A DNA stretch of 16,055 nucleotides from Acidimicrobiaceae bacterium (GCA_003541675.1 DPMC01000052.1:1-16055); one strand, 5' to 3'. Positions 1 to 7,902 are shown, counted from the stretch's first letter. Numbers and translations are program-made. Notes: generated from the sequence alone by a model not told the origin.

Positions 1-1
1 G

Positions 2-793
2 ACTGCTCCTTCGACGACCGTTGCGTCTGGTGCAACGACTGTTGTGCCCGCCGCTGAGATTCCTTCGACCACCCTTGTTGTATTAGAAGCTCCGGCCACC
101 CCGATTGACCTTGAGGCCAACGAACTGCTCCGGGTTGTCTTGGCCGGAGACTCCATTACCGACCAGGTAGCGCCGTACCTCGAATGGATTCTGAGTGAGG
201 CGGCCACCATCGAACATCGACACCTGTGGGGAACGGCGCTCTGCGATTGGTTTGCCGACATCCGAGGCGAAATGGGCCTGGAGTACCTCGAGTCGTGGCA
301 GCCGCACCTCTATATCGTCGACCACGGCGGGAACGGCATCACGCCGTGCATGGCCGACGCTGCCGGCCTTCCGCTAACCGGTGAGGCTTACACGGCCAAG
401 TATTTGGCCGACACCGAGTACGTACTGGAGTTGGCGTCGCGGACCGGGAGCCGTGTGCTCTTGGTGGACCAACCGGTTAGCCGTGGCGATTACCGATCGG
501 GGACCGGCGAGATCTACCGTTCGATGCCCGCCAGACATCCTGGTGGGCTGGTCCGCTTCTTTTCCACCTGGCCGGCGCTGACCCCGGATGGCCAGTTCGT
601 CCAGTCGGCCCCCTGCGAGGTTTTTGAGCCGGGATGTGTCGATGGTCGAGGCGAACTACGAGAGCCGCCGCCCAATGTCCACCTGGAGGCGCTCGGCGCA
701 TGGCGCTACGCAGTGGCCATTGTGGATGAGTTGGTTGCCGCGGGATGGGTGGATGCCGACTTGGTGGACGTCACTGACCGTGTGATGCCCTGA
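2..793 (+). CDS. SGNH/GDSL hydrolase-like protein, 5' end outside window
   Basis: The reading frame is open from base 2, so the true start lies upstream; an in-frame GTG at 44 is probably not the start. The first ~40 visible residues are rich in Thr, Ala, Pro and Val, like a linker between an upstream membrane or signal region and the folded domain. The domain opens with VVLAGDSIT, the SGNH block I motif; its Ser codon is at 152-154. DHGGNG follows, matching the block III Asn (usual form GxND). Near the C terminus is NVHLEALGAWRYA, which fits block V, with its His codon at 680-682. SGNH enzymes are esterases or acyl hydrolases, often acting on cell-surface sugars. The Asp that normally sits three residues before the block V His is Pro here, so activity is less certain. 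It could be the C-terminal domain of an acyltransferase-3 fusion, but the upstream part is not visible. Confidence 0.75.
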   Translation, partial: TAPSTTVASGATTVVPAAEIPSTTLVVLEAPATPIDLEANELLRVVLAGDSITDQVAPYLEWILSEAATIEHRHLWGTALCDWFADIRGEMGLEYLESWQPHLYIVDHGGNGITPCMADAAGLPLTGEAYTAKYLADTEYVLELASRTGSRVLLVDQPVSRGDYRSGTGEIYRSMPARHPGGLVRFFSTWPALTPDGQFVQSAPCEVFEPGCVDGRGELREPPPNVHLEALGAWRYAVAIVDELVAAGWVDADLVDVTDRVMP

Positions 794-814
794 AACCGTT
801 GCTTTAACGGTTTC
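792..814 (+). terminator. Hairpin overlapping the SGNH gene stop, possible terminator
   Basis: The 9-base arm GAAACCGTT (792-800) pairs perfectly with AACGGTTTC (806-814) across a 5-base loop. The stem overlaps the stop codon at 791-793. No T-run follows, so it is not a textbook intrinsic terminator. The position at the end of a gene, facing a convergent gene, still fits a termination or 3'-end-protection role. A second, smaller stem (AGGTTGC 843-849 with GCAACCT 855-861) follows. Confidence 0.45.
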
Positions 815-892
815 GCCGTCGAACCAAGGGGCGTGGATGGCGAGGTTGCGTCGAGCAACCTGGTCCGGAACTACGCGGTGGCTCCGTTCTGA

Positions 893-961
893 ATGATGCG
901 TGAAGTCATTTTCGTCATTCTGGCTCTGGTCGTCATCGCCGAACTGATGGCGATCTACTAG
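893..961 (+). CDS. Possible 22-residue single-span membrane peptide
   Basis: This is a short frame of 22 codons plus TAG, beginning with tandem ATG ATG at 893-898. The peptide starts Met-Met-Arg-Glu, then has about 12 unbroken hydrophobic residues (Val, Ile, Phe, Leu, Ala), one Glu, and a hydrophobic tail ending in Tyr. That is the profile of a minimal transmembrane peptide. Its stop overlaps the end of the convergent MFS gene by four bases. There is no clear Shine-Dalgarno sequence, and the upstream frame is closed by a TGA immediately before the ATG. It might be chance in an otherwise unexplained 140-base gap. I do not recognise a family. Confidence 0.25.
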   Translation: MMREVIFVILALVVIAELMAIY

Positions 962-2100
962 GAGTCCCACTTCTTGTCGACGGATAACTGTCGAGCGACG
1001 ACAGCTGAACCTATGGCCGCTACAGCGGCCATAAACATGGGGATCCGGTAGGAACCGGTCACTTCGAATAGATGGCCGGCCCCCACGGGCCCGACTAAAC
1101 CAGCAGTTCCCCAGGCGGTGAAGACGCGGCCGTAGGCCCGGGAGTAACCGTCCTGACCGAATCTCTGGGTAACAGCGAGAGGGTAGATAGCTATTAGCGC
1201 TCCGTAGGTGAAAGCAATCCCGGCTACGGAGACCATCAGGACGACACCATGAGACACCACGGCAGCGATGACGAGCACAACGGCCGATCCGAGTGGCAGT
1301 AGGCGTAGCAGACGGTCCGTCGCCGTTCGGTCGGCGACAAGCGCGATCCATAGGCCTCCTGAAGCGCTTGCCAGTCCGGCGGCCACGACAGCGGCGCCAC
1401 CTGGGCCACCAGCGTCGTCGACGATGGCAGCGGCATGTCCGAGTGCCATCAGACCGGCAAGCACAGCGAGCAGGTAGGCCGTCCAGAGAGGCGCGAGTAT
1501 GCGCAGATTCGCACTCGAGAGGCGAGCGGGCGATCCATGTACCGGAGAGTCGTTGTTGTTGAGTAGGACAGAGGTGACGATCCCGGTCACAGCTATGGCA
1601 AGGGCGAGCCAGCGAAGGCCACTGGTAGCGCCACTTGCAGCGACCTGCTTGTCGAGGACCAGCGCGGTGGATGCGCCACCGAGGGCGTAGGCCGCAGTGA
1701 CAAGGCCGAGGGCGAATCCGCGACGGTCCGGGTTCGACTCAGAGGCCCGCTGGAGCGAGAAGGCGTAGCCGAGGCCGTTAAACGCACCGAAGACAACGCC
1801 GTACCCAAGGACAACGCCAGCCAGGGAGTTGGCTGACGCAGCAAGCAGCAGTCCGATGGCAGCCCCTCCTGAAGCGATCAGGACAACCAGAGGGCCTGGC
1901 ACTAGCCGGAACAACAGGTGGCTGACTAATACAACGACGGTGAGGCTGGCCAGGGCTACGGAGTAGGGGGCACCCGCCTCGCCGCGTCCAACGCCGAGAT
2001 CGGACTCGAAGGACTCGATGAACAGGCTGTACGCGTGGATGCTTCCGAGAACACCGCTCAGGAGCACGCATCCCACAAGCGAGCGGGTCGGCGGTCGCAT
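958..2100 (-). CDS. MFS transporter, oxalate/formate-antiporter-like
   Basis: The product is a 380-residue integral membrane protein, about the usual size for a 12-helix major facilitator carrier. Hydrophobic helices alternate with short loops throughout, with a loop rich in Asn, Ser and Pro near the middle between the two six-helix halves. The C-terminal half contains YGRVFTAWGTAGLVGP followed by a Gly-rich helix and an FEVTGSYRIPMF-like segment, typical of the OFA (oxalate/formate antiporter) branch. The substrate cannot be read from sequence, but monocarboxylates or dicarboxylates are likely. I chose the ATG at 2100. An in-frame TTG lies at 2133, but it is part of a TTGACA promoter-like element, and the ATG gives a short N terminus before helix 1. 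The gene is divergent from the LysM lipoprotein and convergent with the SGNH gene. Confidence 0.85.
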   Translation of the reverse strand: MRPPTRSLVGCVLLSGVLGSIHAYSLFIESFESDLGVGRGEAGAPYSVALASLTVVVLVSHLLFRLVPGPLVVLIASGGAAIGLLLAASANSLAGVVLGYGVVFGAFNGLGYAFSLQRASESNPDRRGFALGLVTAAYALGGASTALVLDKQVAASGATSGLRWLALAIAVTGIVTSVLLNNNDSPVHGSPARLSSANLRILAPLWTAYLLAVLAGLMALGHAAAIVDDAGGPGGAAVVAAGLASASGGLWIALVADRTATDRLLRLLPLGSAVVLVIAAVVSHGVVLMVSVAGIAFTYGALIAIYPLAVTQRFGQDGYSRAYGRVFTAWGTAGLVGPVGAGHLFEVTGSYRIPMFMAAVAAIGSAVVARQLSVDKKWDS

Positions 2101-2108
2101 TGCCCGCG

Positions 2109-2133
2109 ACTTTACGCCGGGTGCCGGTGTCAA
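2109..2133 (-). promoter_or_regulatory. Candidate promoter of the MFS gene
   Basis: On the minus strand a perfect TTGACA (2133-2128) is followed by TAAAGT (2114-2109), which ends 8 bases before the ATG at 2100. The 13-base spacing is shorter than the usual 16-18, so the two hexamers may not work as one pair. A -10 at TAAAGT alone would place the transcript start within about two bases of the ATG, giving a leaderless or nearly leaderless mRNA. Confidence 0.35.
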
Positions 2134-2268
2134 ATGGCGCTGATGGTGACCTCGGCGCCCATGTGGCTACCGCACCGGCATCGTCATGGGCCATCTGGGG
2201 CCCGGCTGACGTCCGGCTAGACATCTGGTTGGGTTCGGTCCGCGGCATTTCACCTGTCACGCTGCCCC

Positions 2269-2274
2269 TACCAT
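2269..2274 (+). promoter_or_regulatory. Candidate -10 box of the LysM lipoprotein gene
   Basis: TACCAT ends 9 bases before the ATG at 2284, and no Shine-Dalgarno sequence lies between. The predicted transcript would start about three bases before the ATG. No good -35 is visible at standard spacing. The same hexamer forms the better-supported promoter ahead of the methyltransferase gene. Confidence 0.3.
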
Positions 2275-2283
2275 CGACGACCT

Positions 2284-3432
2284 ATGGGATTTCCCTTCCG
2301 GGTAGCCGCTCCGACAGGCGGCATCGGCTTGCTGCTCGTCGTCGCAGTATCGGCCTGTGGCGGCGGAGGAGGAGCGGCGCCGCCGGCCACGACAGTGGGT
2401 GAACTGTTCGCCGGTTCGGCAACCACCACGACGGTGGGGGGCCTCTCCGTGGCCGGATGGACTCACCGTGACCTGCCGGAGATGCGTACCGCACTGGATG
2501 CCTGTGTCGCCTCGGTCGACGTGCGGGGGGCTTCGACGGACGAGGAGGAGGGGCCCCGGACGGTGATCGTCGAATCGGGCGACAGTCTCGGCAAGATCGC
2601 GGCCCGCTTCGATCGGACCGTGGACCAGTTCATGCGGGCCAACGGAATATCGGATCCGAATCGCCTTCAGGTCGGTCAGATCCTGGTTGTCCCGGCCCAG
2701 CGGATCGAGACCGAGCCCGAATACGACGGCCCGACGGTGCTTCTCGAGCCCGTCTACTGCGAGGTCGATACGGGCGTTCCAGCATTCGGTCCTGACGGCG
2801 CCCAGATCGGCGGCCCCGGCATCATCGAGGTCTTCGCGGACTGGAAACGCCTCGAGGGTCCCGACGAGGCACCCCGCGTGAACGGTCGGATTCGGGGACT
2901 CGTCCAGGCCTCGGTCGGGGGGTTCGCCGAGGACGTGGCCAACGAGGTGGAACGCCACGGCTTTGCCTGCCGTGACGGCTCCCACGGCCGGTGTGCCTGG
3001 CTCCAACATCGTCAGGAGGTGCTGTTGGCTACCGACGAACTCTTCAGCGTCCGGGACGTCGTACGACGCCTGATGCCGGGTGCATCGGCTGTCGAGGAGG
3101 AGATCCGCACCGAAACGTTCGACCTGGAAACCGGCCGTCCGATCACCGTGGCTGAGCTCTTCGACCCGATGACCGACTGGGTTGCAGCGGTGTCCGTCGA
3201 GGCCATCAGCCGATTGGCCCGGGAACCGTGGACCGACGAGCGCCGGGTCGTCGGCGCATCATCTGAGTCGGGCAACTTTGAGCGATTCAACCTCACCCAC
3301 GGGGGGCTGGTGCTGTCCTTCGCTCCAGGCTCCATTGGTGGCCACGGCAGCAACACCGTGTCGATCACCATCCCGTACCGGTCTCTGGACGGCTTCTGGG
3401 CTGAGGACGGCCCGGTTTCCCGCATCGAATAG
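2284..3432 (+). CDS. Lipoprotein with LysM domain and DUF3298 (RsiV/PdaC-like) domain
   Basis: The 382-residue product starts with a short positive region and a hydrophobic stretch ending in VSAC, a lipobox with Cys25 as the predicted lipidated residue. A Gly- and Thr-rich linker follows. Residues ~93-137 form one LysM domain: SGDSLGKIAARF, then ANGISDPNRLQVGQILVVP. LysM binds peptidoglycan or chitin-type glycans. The C-terminal ~150 residues match DUF3298 with its preceding segment, shown by TFDLETGRPITVAELF (family pattern NFDLKTGK..TL.DLF) and by HGGLVLSFAPG then TIPYRSLDGFW (family pattern dGLvfyF...IPYs.L). This domain occurs in RsiV, which binds lysozyme, and in PdaC-type wall proteins. 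The likely location is the outer face of the membrane, in contact with the wall. The ligand is unknown. No sigma-factor gene is adjacent, so an anti-sigma role is not supported. Confidence 0.85.
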   Translation: MGFPFRVAAPTGGIGLLLVVAVSACGGGGGAAPPATTVGELFAGSATTTTVGGLSVAGWTHRDLPEMRTALDACVASVDVRGASTDEEEGPRTVIVESGDSLGKIAARFDRTVDQFMRANGISDPNRLQVGQILVVPAQRIETEPEYDGPTVLLEPVYCEVDTGVPAFGPDGAQIGGPGIIEVFADWKRLEGPDEAPRVNGRIRGLVQASVGGFAEDVANEVERHGFACRDGSHGRCAWLQHRQEVLLATDELFSVRDVVRRLMPGASAVEEEIRTETFDLETGRPITVAELFDPMTDWVAAVSVEAISRLAREPWTDERRVVGASSESGNFERFNLTHGGLVLSFAPGSIGGHGSNTVSITIPYRSLDGFWAEDGPVSRIE

Positions 3433-3448
3433 CCGGAGGTCTACCGCC

Positions 3449-3454
3449 TAGTTT
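3449..3454 (+). promoter_or_regulatory. Candidate -10 box of the nitroreductase gene
   Basis: TAGTTT sits at exactly -12 to -7 relative to the ATG at 3461, which is the spacing expected if transcription starts on the A of the start codon. No Shine-Dalgarno sequence lies close enough to serve that ATG; the GGAGG at 3435-3439 is 21 bases away. This fits a leaderless mRNA and an independent transcription start inside an otherwise co-directional run. Confidence 0.35.
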
Positions 3455-3460
3455 TCGGTC

Positions 3461-4156
3461 ATGGGTATTGAAGAGAGCAACCTCCTCGAGGCGATGCGAA
3501 CCACGTTCTCGTGTCGGGACTTCACCGATGCTCCGGTCACCGACGACCAGCTCCACCGGATCTTGGACGCGGCCCGCTTCGCTCCGTCAGGCGGCAACCG
3601 GCAGGGTTCGCACGTGGTCGTGGTCCGGGACCGCGCCCTGCGCCAACGGCTTGGCGAACTTTGCGGTCCGACCATGCGTCTCTATGCGGCACAGGGCGCC
3701 GCGGGCGAGACGCCGTTCAATACCGTCGTCGAATCTGCGGTCGACCCCGAGGTGGTGATGGCAGGCGACGACTCGACCCCCACGGGTCCCCCGGGTCTGT
3801 TCGAACGCCTCGGCGAGGTTCCGGTGGTCCTCGTCGTCACCGTGGACCTGTCGGTCGTGGCGTCGATGGACAAGGACCTCGACCGGGTCGGCGTGGTCAC
3901 CGGTGCATCGGTGTACCCATTGGTCTGGAACATCCTTCTAGCGGCCCGCACGGAAGGCCTGGCCGGCGTGGTTACCACCGCCGTGGTGCCCGCCGAGGAT
4001 GAGGTGCGAAGCCTCCTGGGGCTGCCCGAACATCACGCGGTGGCAGCCATGGTGCCCCTTGGCGAACCCGTCAGGCAGCTCACGAAACTCTCCAGACGGC
4101 CGGTGGAGAACTTCACGACCATCGACCGGTTCGACGGGCCACCGCTCACCGCCTGA
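3461..4156 (+). CDS. Nitroreductase family FMN-dependent oxidoreductase
   Basis: The 231-residue length suits a single-domain nitroreductase, a family that forms FMN-binding dimers using NAD(P)H. The N terminus has RTTFSCRDF (Arg13, Arg19), matching the family pattern R(S/T)xRxF that contacts the FMN phosphate. It is followed by FAPSGGNRQGSHVVVV, matching the flavin-binding PSxxNxQ motif. The C-terminal part has GVVTTAVVP and the LGLPEHHAVAAMVPLG-type closing segment seen across the family. The physiological substrate (nitro compounds, quinones, enones or others) cannot be assigned. It lies 28 bases after the LysM gene and 43 before an F420-dependent oxidoreductase gene. The two flavin/deazaflavin enzymes may share a pathway. 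Confidence 0.88.
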   Translation: MGIEESNLLEAMRTTFSCRDFTDAPVTDDQLHRILDAARFAPSGGNRQGSHVVVVRDRALRQRLGELCGPTMRLYAAQGAAGETPFNTVVESAVDPEVVMAGDDSTPTGPPGLFERLGEVPVVLVVTVDLSVVASMDKDLDRVGVVTGASVYPLVWNILLAARTEGLAGVVTTAVVPAEDEVRSLLGLPEHHAVAAMVPLGEPVRQLTKLSRRPVENFTTIDRFDGPPLTA

Positions 4157-4199
4157 CCGGGCACCGGCGACAGGGCGACTGGCCGATGGGAACGATCTG

Positions 4200-5039
4200 A
4201 TGGAACTGGGCATCACCATCCACCTAACCGACCGGTCAATGGATGTTCGTGATCTTGCCTTGGCGGCAGAGGAGCGGGGCTTCTCGTCGCTCTGGGTGCC
4301 TGAACACACCCACATTCCGACCAACCGGCTCACCTCGGCTCCGGACGGTGAATCCGAGTTGGCTGACGAGTACGCGCGGTCACCCGACCCCTGGATCTCC
4401 CTCGCGGCAGCGGCAGCCGTCACCGGGCGGATCCGGCTGGGTTCCGGCGTGTCGCTGGCCGCCCAGCATCACCCGATCAATCTCGCCAAGGCCGTGGCCA
4501 GCGTGGACTGCCTGTCGGCCGGCCGCACGGTGTGCGGTGTGGGCTTCGGATGGAACCGGGAGGAGATGGCCGACCACGGGGTCGACTTCGCCACCCGCCG
4601 GGCCCGGGTGCGTGAACACGTGGCCGCTATGCGAAGCCTGTGGGCTGACGAGGAAGCGGAGTTCCACGGCGAGTTCGTCGACTTCGACCCCTGCTGGTCG
4701 TGGCCGGTACCCGTCCAGCGGCCCGGGCCATCGGTCCTGATCGGCGGCGGGGGAGGACCCCGCCTGCTCGCCGAGGTGGCGGCCTGGGCCGACGGCTGGC
4801 TACCCATTGGAGGATCTGGTCTGCAGGCAGGAATGGAGGCGCTCCGGATGATTTGCGACGAGGTGGGACGGGACGTGGCGGACCTGGCGGTCATCCCCAT
4901 CGGCACCATTCCTGAATCAGGGAAGTTGGAGCACTACGCGTCGCTCGGTATCACCGAGACGGTGCTCCGTGTTCCGTCCGCCGGTCGCGACGAGGTCCTG
5001 CCGGTACTCGACGCCTACATGCGGTTCCTCAAGGTCTGA
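4200..5039 (+). CDS. LLM-class F420-dependent oxidoreductase (TIGR03619-like)
   Basis: The product is 279 residues from the ATG at 4200. Longer in-frame starts would run into the nitroreductase gene, and MELGITIHLTD is the typical first strand of the luciferase-like TIM barrel. Family features include LALAAEERGFSSLWVPEHTHIP near the N terminus, RIRLGSGVSLAAQHHPINLAK, the VGFGWNREEM segment that contacts the deazaflavin, and VLIGGGGGPRLLAEVAAWADGWLP. This pattern fits the F420-binding subfamily (Rv2161c type) rather than FMN luciferases. Such enzymes transfer hydride between F420 and varied small molecules, and the substrate is not predictable. The ribosome site is weak (GGGA about ten bases upstream), so translation may depend on the upstream nitroreductase reading. 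Confidence 0.88.
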   Translation: MELGITIHLTDRSMDVRDLALAAEERGFSSLWVPEHTHIPTNRLTSAPDGESELADEYARSPDPWISLAAAAAVTGRIRLGSGVSLAAQHHPINLAKAVASVDCLSAGRTVCGVGFGWNREEMADHGVDFATRRARVREHVAAMRSLWADEEAEFHGEFVDFDPCWSWPVPVQRPGPSVLIGGGGGPRLLAEVAAWADGWLPIGGSGLQAGMEALRMICDEVGRDVADLAVIPIGTIPESGKLEHYASLGITETVLRVPSAGRDEVLPVLDAYMRFLKV

Positions 5040-5042
5040 CCG

Positions 5043-6809
5043 GTGGCTCGGCAGCACATGGAAGGGGACGCTCAGGGCGAACTGGCTGACTTCGGACTGG
5101 GGCCCTACGTACACGGGACGCCGAGCCGACGGTTTCCGGTCTACACCCGTGGAAACGCCGGCGAGGTCTATCCGCAGCCGGTCTTTCCGCTTACCTCTGC
5201 CATGGCCAAGGCGTTGGCCGGGGATTCGACGGGTGACTTTCTGCGATCCACCGGGATGCTCACCGACGCTGAGTGCGACGAGGATGCCGATGTCTTCATG
5301 GGTGTGTTCGGTGGTTACACGTACATCAATCTTTCAGTCACCCGGGTGGTGGCCATCCGGACGCCCGGAACATCCCTCGACGATGCCGATGCACCGTTCC
5401 TGGGGGCAGAGGGACTGGCCCCCGAGCACGTAGCGGACCGTCGCGACCGGAACTGGAGCGCCACGGTGCGCGGCCTCCGGTACGGCTGGCGGGTGTTGGC
5501 CAACCCGGACCTCCCGGCGTTGGACGATGCGGCGGCCGAGATCGCCACCTGGAGGGCCGGCCTCACACCGATCGGCGAGGCCTCCGACGACGAGTTGTTC
5601 GACGAGACGGCGCAGATGCTCCCAATGATCAGCCGGATCTTCGCCCTCCACCTCTCGATCACCGGGGGCACTGGAATCGGTCTCGACGCCTTGCGACGGA
5701 CAGCGGGTCGCCATGGTGAGGACCTGATGGTCCTGCTTGGCGGACTGGGCGACGTGGATTCGGCGGTTCCTTCCGATGCCCTCTGGGATCTCGGACGCCT
5801 GGTACGAGGTGATCCCCGTTTGACCGCCCACTTCGACGAGGGGCTCGATGGCCTCGAGACTCGGCTTCTCGGCGATGCCGCAGCGGTGGATTTCCTGGCG
5901 GCCTTTAACGGGTTTCTCGCTCGACACGGTGCCCGCGGCCCCAACGAGTGGGAGATGGGCTGTGACGTGTGGGGGACAAAGCCGGCGTTGCCGTTGGCCC
6001 TCATCGACCGCATACGCCATGCCGACAATGACCATTCTCCGGGTGTCCGGGGGGCTCGACGGGCGACGGACCGTGAAGATGCGGTGGCAGCGGCCCGGCG
6101 CCGTGTCCGCCGCCACGAGCGATGGCTGTTTGACCGGGGGCTGCGATGCACGGTGGTTCGCACCCGGGGCCGGGAGCGGTGCAAGACGATTCTGGTGGAG
6201 GCCATCCACGAGGGTCGACTCCGACTCCGGGAACTCGGCCGCCGCCTGGCCGAACGCCATCCCGGCGTGGCTCATGATGACCTGTTCTTCGTGACCCTTG
6301 ACGAGGCCCCCGCCTACCGGGCCGAGCCCGAGGCGTTCGTCGATGTGGTGTCCGCACGACGGGCCATCCGAAATCAGCTGGAGGCGCTCGAACCGCCGTT
6401 TTCCTTCACCGGCCGACTCCCACCGACCGACACCTGGCGGCGACGTGCAGATGCGACGACCGTCGAGGTGCTGGCGCCGGGAACCATCCTCACCGGCACG
6501 GGCGGCTCACCCGGCGTGGCCCGAGGGCGGGCACGGGTGGTCACCGACCCGTCAGACCCCGGCGACCTAGGACCGGGTGACGTCCTGGTGGCACCGTTGA
6601 CCGATCCGTCGTGGACACCGTTGTTCGTGCCCGTGGAGGCCGTGGTGGTCGACGTTGGCGGGCAGATGAGCCACGCGGTGATCGTGTCGCGTGAGCTGGG
6701 CCTGCCGTGCGTGGTGGCCGCCACCGGAGCGACGACCGCCATTCTCGACGGCACATTGATCGAGGTCGACGGTGCCGCCGGGACGATTCGGATTCTGGGC
6801 GACGACTAA
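5043..6809 (+). CDS. PEP-utilising-enzyme homologue with phospho-histidine domain, no ATP-grasp domain
   Basis: The 588-residue product ends in the swivelling phospho-histidine domain of PEP synthase, PPDK and rifampin phosphotransferase. The segment GGQMSHAVIVSRELGLPCVV carries the carrier His544 (codon 6672-6674), preceded by GDVLVAPLTDPSWTPLF. The central region, with HGARGPNEWEM and WGTKPALPLALIDRIR, resembles the middle domain of rifampin-phosphotransferase-like proteins. The N-terminal ATP-grasp domain, which phosphorylates that His in full-length enzymes, is missing. No separate ATP-grasp gene is visible here, so the phosphate donor and acceptor are unknown. The gene begins three bases after the F420 oxidoreductase stop, so it is almost surely co-transcribed. 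I chose the GTG at 5043; an ATG at 5058 is possible. Its stop lies one base from the convergent serC stop. Confidence 0.8.
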   Translation: MARQHMEGDAQGELADFGLGPYVHGTPSRRFPVYTRGNAGEVYPQPVFPLTSAMAKALAGDSTGDFLRSTGMLTDAECDEDADVFMGVFGGYTYINLSVTRVVAIRTPGTSLDDADAPFLGAEGLAPEHVADRRDRNWSATVRGLRYGWRVLANPDLPALDDAAAEIATWRAGLTPIGEASDDELFDETAQMLPMISRIFALHLSITGGTGIGLDALRRTAGRHGEDLMVLLGGLGDVDSAVPSDALWDLGRLVRGDPRLTAHFDEGLDGLETRLLGDAAAVDFLAAFNGFLARHGARGPNEWEMGCDVWGTKPALPLALIDRIRHADNDHSPGVRGARRATDREDAVAAARRRVRRHERWLFDRGLRCTVVRTRGRERCKTILVEAIHEGRLRLRELGRRLAERHPGVAHDDLFFVTLDEAPAYRAEPEAFVDVVSARRAIRNQLEALEPPFSFTGRLPPTDTWRRRADATTVEVLAPGTILTGTGGSPGVARGRARVVTDPSDPGDLGPGDVLVAPLTDPSWTPLFVPVEAVVVDVGGQMSHAVIVSRELGLPCVVAATGATTAILDGTLIEVDGAAGTIRILGDD

Positions 6810-6810
6810 G

Positions 6811-7902
6811 TCAGCCGTGGGCGGAGCGGAACCCGTCCATGAAGTCGACGAGCATCCGGACACTGTCCACCGGGAGGGCGTTGTAGACGCTGGCCCGGAT
6901 ACCACCCACGCTGCGGTGGCCCTTCAGGTTCACCATGCCGGCGTCGGCGGCCTCGGCCACAAACCGCTCCTCCAGGTCCTCGTCGGGCAGGCGGAACACG
7001 ATGTTCATCTGTGATCGGCTGGCCTCGTCGACCGGGCAGGCGTACCACCCGTCGCTCCCGTCGATGGCTCCGTAGAGGATTGAAGCTCGCTCTGCGGCCC
7101 GCTGCTCGAAGGTGGCCAGACCGCCCTCGGTCTGCATCCAGCGAAGCACCTTGCCCATGACGTAGATGGCGAACATGGGGGGCGTGTTGGCCATTGAGTC
7201 GTTGGAGTCATGGGTGGCGTAGTCGAGGTAGGAGCTCAGGTCGCGGCCGTGGCTCGACAGCCGATCCTTCCGGACGATCACGACAGCCAGACCGGCGGGC
7301 CCGAGGTTCTTCTGGGCGCCGCCGTAAACGAGGTCGTGGACGTCCCAGTCGATGGGGCGGCTCAGGAAGTCCGAGCTCATGTCGGTCACCAGCGGTACGT
7401 TCGCCGACGGCAACTCGGGGAATCGGATGCCGCCGATGGTCTCGTTGCTGGTTAGGTGGAGGTAACGGCTGCCGTCACTTACCTCGATCTCGTCTGTGCC
7501 CGGCATGCGGTCGAAAGCGCCCTCGGCGTCGGTCCACGCTTCGTACACAGGAGCGACCTTGCGGGCGTCGCCGAGGGCCTTCTTGCCCCAGGTGCCGGAG
7601 TTCACGTAGCCGGCCGTCTCGCCGTCGGCCAGCAGGTTCATCGGAACCTGGGCGAACTGCAACGAGGCGCCGCCCTGCAGGAACAGGATGGAGAACTCGT
7701 CGGGCACCGAAGCCAACGAACGGAAGTCGGCCAGGGCGTTCATGTGGACGGCGTCGTAGGCCGGGGCGCGATGGCTGGCTTCGATGATCGACATGCCGGT
7801 GCCGTCGAAGTCGAGGAGTTCGTCACGCACCTCTTCGAGGACCGACACCGGAAGGGTGCACGGGCCCGCGCAGAAGTTGTGGACACGGGTGGACGTGGTC
7901 AT
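6811..7902 (-). CDS. serC: Phosphoserine aminotransferase
   Basis: SerC converts 3-phosphohydroxypyruvate and glutamate to phosphoserine and 2-oxoglutarate with PLP, the second step of serine synthesis in the cytoplasm. It also serves 4-phosphohydroxythreonine in PLP synthesis in some bacteria. The 363-residue product shows the family order: NFCAGPCTLP at the N terminus, GMSIIEASHR, FLQGGASLQF, VNSGTWGKKA, TSNETIGG, TDMSSDFLSRPID, and the PLP-lysine motif YGGAQKNLGPAG with Lys198. HRSVGGIRASVYNAL lies near the end. The ATG at 7902 is preceded by AAGGGAG with a 7-base spacer and gives the standard length; an upstream ATG at 8001 would add 33 residues with no family counterpart. The other serine-pathway genes are not nearby. 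Confidence 0.96.
   Translation of the reverse strand: MTTSTRVHNFCAGPCTLPVSVLEEVRDELLDFDGTGMSIIEASHRAPAYDAVHMNALADFRSLASVPDEFSILFLQGGASLQFAQVPMNLLADGETAGYVNSGTWGKKALGDARKVAPVYEAWTDAEGAFDRMPGTDEIEVSDGSRYLHLTSNETIGGIRFPELPSANVPLVTDMSSDFLSRPIDWDVHDLVYGGAQKNLGPAGLAVVIVRKDRLSSHGRDLSSYLDYATHDSNDSMANTPPMFAIYVMGKVLRWMQTEGGLATFEQRAAERASILYGAIDGSDGWYACPVDEASRSQMNIVFRLPDEDLEERFVAEAADAGMVNLKGHRSVGGIRASVYNALPVDSVRMLVDFMDGFRSAHG

Noticed and set aside
815..892. Possible tRNA or small structured RNA after the SGNH gene
   Set aside because: There is no T-arm consensus or cloverleaf, only one 7-bp stem with a 5-base loop.
3999..4199. Earlier start of the F420 oxidoreductase inside the nitroreductase gene
   Set aside because: The added residues are out-of-frame nitroreductase sequence with no family match; MELGITIHL at 4200 is the natural start.
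5315..6275. Long antisense frames opposite the PEP-utiliser gene
   Set aside because: They are Arg/Ser/Pro-rich shadows of a strongly recognisable coding frame.
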